Origin: an uncultured Agathobaculum sp.
GTDB taxonomy: Bacteria > Bacillota > Clostridia > Oscillospirales > Butyricicoccaceae
Length of the DNA: 13,496 nt
Direction of reading: 5' to 3'
NCBI GenBank assembly: GCA_944376955.1
Contig: CALWEB010000145.1
Coordinates: forward strand, 1 to 13,496
Shown: positions 6,311 through 12,180 of the stretch, one piece after another
Layout of the letters: each line of letters opens with the position of its first letter
How positions within the stretch are numbered: the stretch's first letter is position 1
Translations under genes and position numbers: made by a program
The notes under the pieces: model-generated
Seen by the model: only the letters and a program-made list of their open reading frames with translations
The model's database searches: none
What the model was told of the DNA's origin: nothing

Positions 6311-7324
6311 TACTTCCAAATATCCATAAAATCTCTTTTCCCAGCAGGATCTTTCCCGCTGTATTTATTTTTTCTGCACGGACGGATTCTTTTTTTGTTC
6401 CCCTTCCGTTACCCTGCTATGGCTTCTGCCACCTGCATCGGAATGAAACCATACTCCGTTCCGCTTTTGCAGTTTAATGAAGCTATCCATTTTTACCGGC
6501 GATGCTTTTTGCCCCGGTCATCCTTTCGCTTCGGTATCCCGAAAGCCATAAGCCCGGTTTGCGCGATATAATTTGATATCTTCGGTTGACTGCTTTTTTC
6601 TTTTCCTGTTTTTCAGGAAACTTTTATCCTATCGTTCACGGGAGTCACCCGACTGCGGTTCGTTTGGTAATGAACATTTTTAAGTCGTTTACCTTTCTTA
6701 CATTCGGGAACTCTATATGAATGATTCAATGCGTCTCTTACTCGGCGGGGATCGTTCGATTCTGTTCCTGCTTACCCGAACCACTTTCAGCAAGTTTTGA
6801 TATCATCTCAATCTTGTGCTCTGGTTCGCTTTTGCGGCATCATACTCATCAGTATGCCCATCGGCCATTGGATGCGCACTATTTTTGGTTTTTGCAGGTA
6901 TCGTTACGGATTTTTCATTCGCCAACGCATCTTTTCAGGGTTCTTTCATGCACGAACCTTACTTTCCTGCTGCCTCGATCCACTTGCATCGTCAGTATGT
7001 TTCACGGATGGATATCACGAGGATAGCTTCCTCAAAGGTGCCGTTCCTTACTTCATTCAGAAGTCGATCGCGCTTTTCAGGCGGTTCGTTTTCACTTTTT
7101 GGAACTCGCTCATTTTTATAGCTATCACCTTGATCGTTTCGGTTACAGCGTCGCGGCGAGTCCCGCGAACGGATAGGATGTCTCTTCTGTTACCATTGGA
7201 CTCACCTCTTTCTCCGGTCATATTTGGCTTTACGCCAGTCCTTTCAGAAGAAGAATGGGTTTCGCCTTTTTTGTAAAGCCCCTGCTTTACTTTCCCTCTC
7301 GGTGTTTGCCCTTATCTTTTCTGT
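6283..7324 (-). ncRNA. Candidate large structured noncoding RNA, about 1.04 kb
   Basis: No minus-strand ORF of 60 residues or more starts in this stretch, and plus-strand frames read as Cys/Phe/Ser-rich noise without ribosome sites. A strong minus-strand promoter (7331-7359) begins it and a hairpin perfect only on this strand (6283-6310) ends it. The transcript would be A/G-rich, with many GAAA and AAAA joints between short helices. Nested helices: AAGGTG 7126-7131 with CACCTT 7035-7040, enclosing GTTCC 7101-7105 with GGAAC 7043-7047, enclosing hairpin 7050-7064. A three-tier stem at 6777-6828 (CGAACCA with TGGTTCG outermost). CTGCA/TGCAG enclosing CGGAA/TTCCG at 6433-6472. TTTCCTG/CAGGAAA at 6602-6620. 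Long range: 7158-7179 with 6626-6646, about 18 bp. I do not recognise GOLLD, ROOL, OLE, a group II intron domain V or a group I core. It accounts for most of the gap between the TepA-like and alcohol dehydrogenase genes. Confidence 0.7.
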
Positions 7325-7330
7325 GACATT

Positions 7331-7359
7331 ATAATATCATCAACATTGCACAACGTCAA
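7331..7359 (-). promoter_or_regulatory. Strong sigma-A promoter for the large noncoding RNA
   Basis: On the minus strand, TTGACG (7354-7359) and TATTAT (7331-7336) are spaced 17 bases, each 5 of 6 to consensus; an overlapping TATAAT lies 3 bases further on. This is the best-matching promoter in the window. It reads away from the alcohol dehydrogenase promoter, and no start codon with a ribosome site follows it. Confidence 0.75.
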
Positions 7360-7427
7360 GTATTATTTTCTGTTTTTTCATGGTTAATTTGCACGAAAGA
7401 AACCGCTCTCTTTCAGCGTTTTCCCTC

Positions 7428-7456
7428 TTTCCAAGGCATAAGGAATTTGTTATAAT
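7428..7456 (+). promoter_or_regulatory. Predicted promoter of the alcohol dehydrogenase gene
   Basis: A perfect TATAAT at 7451-7456 is preceded by TGT, an extended -10. TTTCCA at 7428-7433, 17 bases upstream, matches the -35 at 4 of 6. The predicted start is near 7463, giving a leader of about 93 bases that contains an intrinsic terminator. Confidence 0.65.
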
Positions 7457-7465
7457 GGTATTGTT

Positions 7466-7537
7466 GGGTGTTTTATACGCCCGGTTCGTTGTCAACACCA
7501 AAACGCTGTCTCGGGGGTCGGTTCGACCCCCTTTTTT
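7466..7537 (+). promoter_or_regulatory. Leader with terminator hairpin before the alcohol dehydrogenase (putative attenuator)
   Basis: The terminator is GGGGGTC (7513-7519), loop GGTTC, GACCCCC (7525-7531), then six T (7532-7537), placed only three bases before the AGGAGG (7541-7546) of the alcohol dehydrogenase. Upstream, GGTGTT (7467-7472) can pair with AACACC (7494-7499), while GGGTGT (7466-7471) can instead pair with ACGCCC nearby, so two alternative hairpins are possible. With a promoter at 7428-7456 and no other gene between, the layout fits transcription attenuation. No T-box or named riboswitch motif is recognised, and a convincing antiterminator stem is not evident. Confidence 0.6.
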
Positions 7538-7555
7538 CAAAGGAGGAACAACAAC

Positions 7556-8713
7556 ATGGATATCTTCAGCTTCTATATGCCGACACGCCTGTTTTTCGGC
7601 CCCGGTTCCGTAAAAAAGCTGGCACGCGCCCGTCTGCCGGAAGGCCGCGGCCTGATCATCACCGGCGGCACCTCAACCACACGTCTGGGCTATGTCGCCA
7701 AGGTGGCCGACGCGCTGGCGGAAGCCGGGCATGAAACCATCGTATATAATAAAGTGCAGCCCAACCCGACCATCGAAGGCGTGCGTGAATGCGCGGCGCT
7801 GTGCCGTGCGGAAAAAATTGCGTTTGTCGTTGGCCTGGGCGGCGGCTCGTCGATCGACACGGCCAAGGCAGTTGCGATCATGGCCACCAACGAGGGCGAC
7901 TGGTGGGATTACATCCACGGCGGCACGGGCGGCGGCAAGCGCATCGCCAAGGCCGGCCTGCCGATTGTCGCCATCCCGACCACGGCGGGCACGGGCACGG
8001 AAGCCGACCCGTTCACGGTTATCACCAATGGCGAAGAAAAGATCGGCGGGGGAGGGGAGAAGTGCTTCCCGACCATTTCGATCGTCGATCCTGACTTTAT
8101 GATGACCGTGCCGCCGCACCTGACCGCCTATCAGGGATTTGACGCGTTCTTCCACGCGGCAGAAGGGTATATTGCTACCACAGCGTCTCCCATCAGCGAA
8201 ATGTTTTCGCTCAAAGCCATCGAACTGATCGGCCGCTCGCTTGCTACTGCCGTCCACCAAGGCGGCAACGCGGACGCGCGCGCGGACGTGGCGCTGGCCA
8301 ACACGCTGGCCGGATTTGTCGAAACGCTGTCCAGCTGCACGGGCGAACACGCCATCGAACATGCGCTGAGTGCATTCCATCCGGCGCTGCCGCACGGCGC
8401 AGGACTGATCATGATCTCCAAGGCATACTGGAGCCGCTTTACGGAGTCTTCGGGCGACAAGCTGGTGAATATCGCCCGCGCACTCGGCCACACGGATGCC
8501 AACAAGCCGGAAGACTTCCTGACCGCGCTTACCGACCTGCAAAAACGCTGCAATGTCAGTGAGCTGCGCCTTTCGGGCTACGGCGTCCAGCCGGAGGATT
8601 TCGGCAAGATCGCGGACAACGCCATCGACACGATGGGCGGCCTGTTCCGTGTTGATCCGCAGCCGCTTGCGCGTGAGGATATCATCGGCATTTTGGAGGA
8701 AAGCTACCAGTAA
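7556..8713 (+). CDS. Iron-containing alcohol dehydrogenase
   Basis: 385 residues, full length for group III iron-dependent alcohol dehydrogenases, which interconvert alcohols and aldehydes or ketones with NAD(P)H, typically to regenerate NAD(P)+ in fermentation. The nucleotide-binding glycine loop is LGGGSSIDTAK (94-104) and PTTAGTGTEA (141-150) is the family signature. Metal ligands are visible: Asp196 and His200 in GFDAFFHAAE, His269 in EHAIEHAL and His280 in LPHGAG. Substrate and cofactor preference cannot be read; butanol-dehydrogenase-type relatives are closest by general look. The start ATG at 7556 follows AGGAGG by 9 bases. It is preceded by its own promoter and a terminator-bearing leader, and followed within 5 bases of the stop by the five-hairpin element copy B, so expression may be controlled at both ends. 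Confidence 0.95.
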   Translation: MDIFSFYMPTRLFFGPGSVKKLARARLPEGRGLIITGGTSTTRLGYVAKVADALAEAGHETIVYNKVQPNPTIEGVRECAALCRAEKIAFVVGLGGGSSIDTAKAVAIMATNEGDWWDYIHGGTGGGKRIAKAGLPIVAIPTTAGTGTEADPFTVITNGEEKIGGGGEKCFPTISIVDPDFMMTVPPHLTAYQGFDAFFHAAEGYIATTASPISEMFSLKAIELIGRSLATAVHQGGNADARADVALANTLAGFVETLSSCTGEHAIEHALSAFHPALPHGAGLIMISKAYWSRFTESSGDKLVNIARALGHTDANKPEDFLTALTDLQKRCNVSELRLSGYGVQPEDFGKIADNAIDTMGGLFRVDPQPLAREDIIGILEESYQ

Positions 8714-8885
8714 ACTTCGATCGAACCGTACAGGTTCGATCGAGTAGGCCGTGCCGCGCTTGGCGCGGACAAGGCCGAAGCGAGAAAAAGTTCCGACGAT
8801 CGAAACTTTTTCTCTTCCTTGTATCAAACGCCCGGCAAAGCGGGGCGTTTGATGAAAAAGCCTGCGGTTGCAGGCTTTTTCTATC
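8714..8885 (+). ncRNA. Five-hairpin 3'UTR element, copy B (unrecognised family)
   Basis: Starts right after the alcohol dehydrogenase stop, in the same sense. H1 8718-8742 (10-bp stem, loop GTACA), H2 8747-8776 (GTGCCGCGC then GCGCGGACA), H3 8782-8814 (11-bp stem GAGAAAAAGTT), linker TTCCTTGTAT at 8815-8824, H4 8823-8853, then GAAAA and H5 8854-8881 followed by TATCTG. Order, loops and linkers equal copy A at 3782-3961, while the arms of H1, H4 and H5 differ in paired fashion (for example outer H1 CGATC/GATCG here against CGTTT/AAACG there). It separates the alcohol dehydrogenase from the asparaginase gene, which shows no promoter of its own in the 40 bases after H5. Confidence 0.75.
8854..8881 (+). 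terminator. Intrinsic terminator after the alcohol dehydrogenase
   Basis: GAAAAAGCCTGC pairs with GCAGGCTTTTTC around GGTT; five T in the descending arm are followed by CTATCTG. It is the last hairpin of element copy B. The asparaginase ribosome site starts only 27 bases later, so that gene probably depends on read-through or on a promoter within the element. Confidence 0.7.
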
Positions 8886-8922
8886 TGACTGCGCGCCTAA
8901 CGGCGCGAAAGGAGGCTCTCCG

Positions 8923-9828
8923 ATGAAAAATTTGCTTCTAATTGCGACCGGCGGGACGATCGCCTGCCGTGAAACGGAAAACGGCTTGTCACCCGCGCTG
9001 GGTGGCGCCGAACTGCTCCACTTTGTGCCGCAGCTGCGTGATTTCTGCACCGTGGACGTGCGCGACCTGATGCAGCTGGACTCGACCGACCTGACCGCCG
9101 CTGACCGGCTGGCTATGGCACAGGCGGTGCGGCGGGACGCCGACCGCTATGATGGTTTTGTGATCGCGCACGGCACCGACACGCTGGCCTACACTGCCGC
9201 GCTGCTGTACCACCTGCTGGCCGACCTGCCAAAACCGGTCGTCCTGACCGGGTCGATGCTGCCCATGGGTGCGCCAGAGTCGGACGCGCCGCGCAACCTA
9301 CTGGATGCCTGCCGCGTTGCGGCAGACGGGCGCGCAGGCGTGGTTGCCGTGCTATGCGGCAAAATCCTTGTGGGCAACCGGGTGGTAAAATTCCACTCGA
9401 CACAAATCGACGCCTTTCTCTCGGCCGGCGTGCCGCCGCTCGGCGCGGTTGGGTCGGATGGCAAAGTACGCTGGGATGTACCCGCCGCGCCGCCCGCGCA
9501 GGCCGCGCCGGACACACTTGACCCGCATGTGCTGCTCATCAAGCTCACGCCCGACCTTGACCCGACCTTTTTCGCTGCGCTGCACGGCTATCCCAAGGTG
9601 ATACTGGAAACCTTCGGTGCGGGCGGCATCCCCGCGCGGCTGGAAAACGCTGTGCGCGCGTTGATCGAAAGCGGCACGCGCGTCTATATCACCAGCCAGT
9701 GCATCGCGGGTGGTATGCGGCTGCACCACTATGCGGTCGGCCGCCGTGCGGAGTCGATGGGCGCCATCTCGCTCGGCAGCCGCACGACCGAAGACGCGCT
9801 GGCCGCTGTGATGTGCGGCGAGGTGTAA
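8923..9828 (+). CDS. L-asparaginase, bacterial type I-like
   Basis: 301 residues, somewhat shorter than the 320-340 usual for AnsA-type enzymes. It hydrolyses asparagine to aspartate and ammonia. The nucleophile block IATGGTIAC (7-15) holds Thr9. DST (53-55) supplies the substrate-binding Ser. HGTDTL (83-88) gives the second catalytic Thr85 and Asp86, and NRVVKFHS (152-159) gives Lys156, together the full catalytic set. No signal peptide, so cytoplasmic, which fits type I. The start ATG at 8923 has AAAGGAGG 7 bases upstream, and a small hairpin CGCGCC-TAAC-GGCGCG (8892-8907) ends at the ribosome site and could affect its use. It sits downstream of the alcohol dehydrogenase in the same direction, separated by a terminator, so co-transcription would be partial. 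No terminator is evident just after its stop. Confidence 0.93.
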   Translation: MKNLLLIATGGTIACRETENGLSPALGGAELLHFVPQLRDFCTVDVRDLMQLDSTDLTAADRLAMAQAVRRDADRYDGFVIAHGTDTLAYTAALLYHLLADLPKPVVLTGSMLPMGAPESDAPRNLLDACRVAADGRAGVVAVLCGKILVGNRVVKFHSTQIDAFLSAGVPPLGAVGSDGKVRWDVPAAPPAQAAPDTLDPHVLLIKLTPDLDPTFFAALHGYPKVILETFGAGGIPARLENAVRALIESGTRVYITSQCIAGGMRLHHYAVGRRAESMGAISLGSRTTEDALAAVMCGEV

Positions 9829-9933
9829 GGCACCGCTGTTTGCTGGGCTTGTCCGTTGGTCGCTCCCCGCAGGTTATGTTTATATTGCACAATTATATAT
9901 TTCTTGTTTTGTGCTATTTGTTTGTTCGACCCA

Positions 9934-9962
9934 TTGTTTTCCACAAAAAAGAGTGGTAGGAT
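9934..9962 (+). promoter_or_regulatory. Possible promoter for the 42-residue small protein
   Basis: TTGTTT (9934-9939) and TAGGAT (9957-9962) are 17 bases apart, each 4 of 6 to consensus, in an AT-rich stretch after the asparaginase gene. The predicted start is near 9969, about 27 bases before the small gene's ATG. Confidence 0.35.
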
Positions 9963-9995
9963 ATAGACAAATCATAAAAGAAAGAAGGCCGCAAT

Positions 9996-10124
9996 ATGAA
10001 TAAGTTTGCAAAGGCGATCATCCACATGAGCGAATCCACCATGGAGAACAGCAGCTACGTCCGCGGTCTGTTCCGCACCTATGGTATTCCGGTTTCGCGC
10101 AAAGACAATGCCCCGCAGGACTGA
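9996..10124 (+). CDS. Small 42-residue hypothetical protein
   Basis: Reads MNKFAKAIIHMSESTMEN then SSYVRGLFRTYGIPVSRK and ends DNAPQD. Support: ATG at 9996 with AAGAAGG about 7 bases upstream, coding-like codon use with G/C at third positions matching its neighbours, an upstream promoter-like pair, and a strong terminator 46 bases after the stop. The AT-rich upstream region ends exactly where this reading frame starts. The protein is soluble, basic in the middle (RGLFRTYG), without membrane segment or cysteine. I do not recognise the family; it resembles short conserved cytosolic proteins of gut Clostridia in general character only. It could also be a leader or regulatory peptide, but no gene follows on this strand before the terminator. 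Confidence 0.6.
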   Translation: MNKFAKAIIHMSESTMENSSYVRGLFRTYGIPVSRKDNAPQD

Positions 10125-10169
10125 TTCCCCGAGGCATTCGATCTCCAATACCACAGGGAAATAAACAGG

Positions 10170-10208
10170 AAACCCGGCCGAAAGCCAAAGCTTTCAGCCG
10201 GGTTTTTT
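10170..10208 (+). terminator. Terminator between the small gene and the convergent membrane protein gene
   Basis: Arms 10170-10185 and 10190-10205 around CAAA, with T-tract to 10208. On the plus strand there is one internal C-A mismatch and a run of six T. On the minus strand all 16 pairs form (one G-U) but the downstream tract is weak. It lies between two convergent genes and probably serves both. Confidence 0.85.
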
Positions 10209-10213
10209 CTGCC

Positions 10214-10885
10214 TCAGGGATGGTTTTGGATGTTTTCCCGATAATAAGCTTCAAACAGGTGCATCATCAGCCCCTTGCGGCGATTTTCCCCCAGATGGCG
10301 CAGGTATTTCCAGCAGGAAACCGCGGTGATCAGGCCGCCCACCGTACACACGATGATATCGCCCATCGTATCGCCCACACCGGTCAGCGCCACCTGCTGC
10401 GGGTCTGCGCCGGAGAACGACACCAGATACTCCCAGATCTCCCACAGCACCGCGCTCATCATGGCGAACATCCAAGTATAGAGCGAAGCGTTGAACGCAT
10501 CCGCAGGGTCGAGCGCATGCCCCGGCTTTTTGGCGAAATACACCGCCGTCCCCAGCACGGCAAACAGGAAACCGGACAGGAAATGCAGGATCTTGTCCCA
10601 ATAGGGGATCAGCTCATAGCCGCCAAACAGGCTGGCAAACGACACCGCTGCCAGCACAAACCAGTCGAACACGGTTTCGAGCAGATAAACCGGGCGCAGG
10701 CGGCACAGGCGGTACACTACCCGCGGCACCGCAGGCAACAAGAACGCCGCCAGCACCAGCAGCATGTTGTACACCGTCGCGTCCCGCATCATACAGCGCA
10801 CCGCCGCGCCGGCCGTGAACACATAATAGAAGATCAGCGTGCCATTCCGCACGCGACGCATCCGTTCCATCCTTTCCACCCTCAT
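10214..10885 (-). CDS. Six-helix membrane protein, DUF2238/YjdF-like
   Basis: Up to 223 residues with about six hydrophobic helices (near 16-31, 40-58, 71-92, 98-117, 134-152, 170-192). Conserved polar positions stand out: WDKILHFLSGFLFA (96-109) with Asp97 and His101, WEIWEY (148-153) with two Glu, and GVGDTMGDI (169-177) with Asp172 and Asp176. This pattern of D-H, E and DxxxD in the membrane matches YjdF/DUF2238-type proteins of unknown function; a VanZ-like relation is a weaker alternative. The ATG at 10885 overlaps the RNase HI stop as ATGA but has no ribosome site. ATG at 10861 (residue 9) has AAAGGA 8 bases upstream and may be the true start, shortening the protein to 215 residues. Co-transcribed with the RNase HI gene. 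Confidence 0.75.
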   Translation of the reverse strand: MRVERMERMRRVRNGTLIFYYVFTAGAAVRCMMRDATVYNMLLVLAAFLLPAVPRVVYRLCRLRPVYLLETVFDWFVLAAVSFASLFGGYELIPYWDKILHFLSGFLFAVLGTAVYFAKKPGHALDPADAFNASLYTWMFAMMSAVLWEIWEYLVSFSGADPQQVALTGVGDTMGDIIVCTVGGLITAVSCWKYLRHLGENRRKGLMMHLFEAYYRENIQNHP

Positions 10886-11319
10886 TTATACTGCTGATAG
10901 GCGGCAACGGCGAGTTCGTCGCACCGGTTATTATATGGGTTATCCGCGTGTCCCTTCACCCAATGGAACTGGACTGCGTGTTTGTCCAGTAAATCGAGCA
11001 GTTGTCCCCACAATTCCGGGTTTTTGGCAGGTTTTTTGTCGCTCTTCACCCACCCTTTGGCGCGCCAGCTTTTCGCCCAGCCCTTGGTGATACCATCAAC
11101 CACATACTTGCTGTCCGAATACAGATCCACCGCACATGGCTCCCGCAGCGCTTCGAGCGCGGTAATCACGCCCAACAGCTCCATGCGGTTGTTGGTGGTG
11201 GAAGGTTCGGAGCCGGACAGCTCTTTTTCCTTCTCCCCGTATTTCAGGATGGCGCCCCAGCCCCCCGGCCCCGGGTTACCCGAACAGGCGCCGTCGGTAT
11301 AAATCGTTACGTTTTTCAT
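10882..11319 (-). CDS. rnhA: Ribonuclease HI
   Basis: 145 residues, cytoplasmic. It cleaves the RNA strand of RNA/DNA hybrids, for example in R-loops and primers. The four metal-binding carboxylates are all present: Asp9 in YTDGACSGNPG, Glu47 in NRMELLG, Asp69 in YSDSKYV and Asp134 in NRCDELA, plus His124 in VKGHADN. The basic handle (WAKSWRAKGWVKSDKKPAKN, 81-100) that binds hybrid in the Escherichia coli enzyme is present. The start ATG at 11319 is chosen for the AGGAGG just upstream (4-base spacing after GGAGG) and because IYTDG then begins at residue 6 as usual; longer frames run into the terminator upstream. The next gene's possible start overlaps its stop. Confidence 0.97.
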   Translation of the reverse strand: MKNVTIYTDGACSGNPGPGGWGAILKYGEKEKELSGSEPSTTNNRMELLGVITALEALREPCAVDLYSDSKYVVDGITKGWAKSWRAKGWVKSDKKPAKNPELWGQLLDLLDKHAVQFHWVKGHADNPYNNRCDELAVAAYQQYK

Positions 11320-11351
11320 GCTTCCTCCTGTCATATTGGTCGGGAAATAAC

Positions 11352-11377
11352 AAAAGCCACGAAATACCGTGGCTTTT
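11352..11377 (-). terminator. Terminator between the phospholipase-like gene and rnhA
   Basis: AAAAGCCACG (11352-11361) and CGTGGCTTTT (11368-11377) form a perfect 10-bp stem with loop of six. On the minus strand the 3' arm ends CTTTTGTTAT, a fair U-tract. It lies 10 bases after the stop of the phospholipase-like gene; rnhA starts 33 bases later, too close for a separate full promoter, so rnhA likely relies on read-through. Confidence 0.8.
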
Positions 11378-11386
11378 TTGTTCTTT

Positions 11387-11986
11387 TTAGGCAATCACGC
11401 TGGCCGGCGCTTCCACCTGCTCATAAACAATGCTGATGATGGAAAGCACTACCATCGCCGTTGCGCGGCAGATATGTATCAGGTCATCGTTGATGCCATG
11501 CCGGCGGCCGGGCGCGCGGTATGTGTCGTGCATCGAGCCGATGCGCGCGATCAGCGCATCCACAGAAACCGGCGGGATGATCGGGCTGGCCCATTGCTCA
11601 AACCGGTCTTCGGTCATGCGGCGGCGGATCACCAGCGCCACGCGCTTTTCATACAGGTAATGCGCCAGCAGATTGCGCTCATAAATATCATCATTGTGCG
11701 GAAAGGTGAAGAAATCGGTCATATAATGGCAGATTTCGCCCAAATCCACCGAGAGATCGCGGCCATTGACCGGGCCGATGGTATACTTTTCCGTAAATAC
11801 ACGGATCTTATCCATCACCTCGTCCATCATGATCGACGGGTTGTGGCGCTTGGTCAGGTACGTGCCCGTCAGGTCGGGCTTTAAGTTGCCGTAGACAAAA
11901 CCGCTTGCATCAAATGTGACGCCGCAGGTCTGCTCAACGTAATCCAGTAACAGATGTGCAACGCGAATATGGGATATGGAATCCAT
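11387..11986 (-). CDS. Zinc-dependent phospholipase C-fold protein
   Basis: 199 residues. The pattern of His and Asp residues matches the zinc-dependent phospholipase C domain (the fold of the N-terminal domain of clostridial alpha-toxin): His6 and His11 in SHIRVAHLL, YGNLKPDL (32-39) with Asp38, His48, then DLGEICHYMTDFFTFPH (81-97) with Glu84, His87, Asp91 and His97, and His109. Unlike secreted toxins it has no signal peptide and no C2-like C-terminal domain, so a cytoplasmic protein, function not established; many gut Clostridia carry such short members. The C-terminus (171-189) is a hydrophobic helix. The start ATG at 11986 has GGAGG 7 bases upstream; a frame start at 12013 lacks one. Own promoter at 12070-12098 and terminator at 11352-11377. 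Confidence 0.8.
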   Translation of the reverse strand: MDSISHIRVAHLLLDYVEQTCGVTFDASGFVYGNLKPDLTGTYLTKRHNPSIMMDEVMDKIRVFTEKYTIGPVNGRDLSVDLGEICHYMTDFFTFPHNDDIYERNLLAHYLYEKRVALVIRRRMTEDRFEQWASPIIPPVSVDALIARIGSMHDTYRAPGRRHGINDDLIHICRATAMVVLSIISIVYEQVEAPASVIA

Positions 11987-12069
11987 CAGCAATCCTCCAG
12001 ACGGAACACACATTTCTTAACAACATCTTAATGTCCGGGTCGATTTGACAAAACCCCGAAAACAGTTTT

Positions 12070-12098
12070 AGTATACCACAGTTTTTTCGCCCTGTCTT
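12070..12098 (-). promoter_or_regulatory. Predicted promoter of the phospholipase-like gene
   Basis: On the minus strand, AAGACA (12093-12098, 4 of 6) and TATACT (12070-12075, 5 of 6) are 17 bases apart, with TGG before TATACT giving an extended -10. The leader to the ATG at 11986 would be about 77 bases. The rest of 11987-12180 holds only an AT-rich inverted repeat (12108-12115 with 12128-12135, GAAATTGT/ACAATTTC) without a U-tract. Confidence 0.6.
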
Positions 12099-12180
12099 GG
12101 TTTTTTTGAAATTGTAACGAAAACAACACAATTTCTTTCATTTTTTGCTGTATCCACTAACAACATAAAGGGAAATTTGG

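Noticed and set aside
6721..7276. Plus-strand open frames of 101-159 residues in the large gap
   Set aside because: No ribosome binding site, composition (many Cys, Phe, Ser, Leu) typical of the complement of a purine-rich RNA, no recognisable domain, overlapping frames of similar length.
6283..7324. Group II intron, group I intron or degenerate insertion sequence in the gap
   Set aside because: No domain V-like hairpin, no GTGCG-type 5' end, no reverse transcriptase or transposase remnants, and no terminal inverted repeats or target duplications are seen.
7463..7555. T-box or known riboswitch in the alcohol dehydrogenase leader
   Set aside because: The leader is too short, and the T-box sequence and the cores of common riboswitches are not seen.
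7673..8827. 384-residue minus-strand open frame opposite the alcohol dehydrogenase
   Set aside because: Antisense shadow of a high-GC gene; rich in Arg, Ala, Gln and His with no domain, and the plus-strand gene has all its metal ligands.
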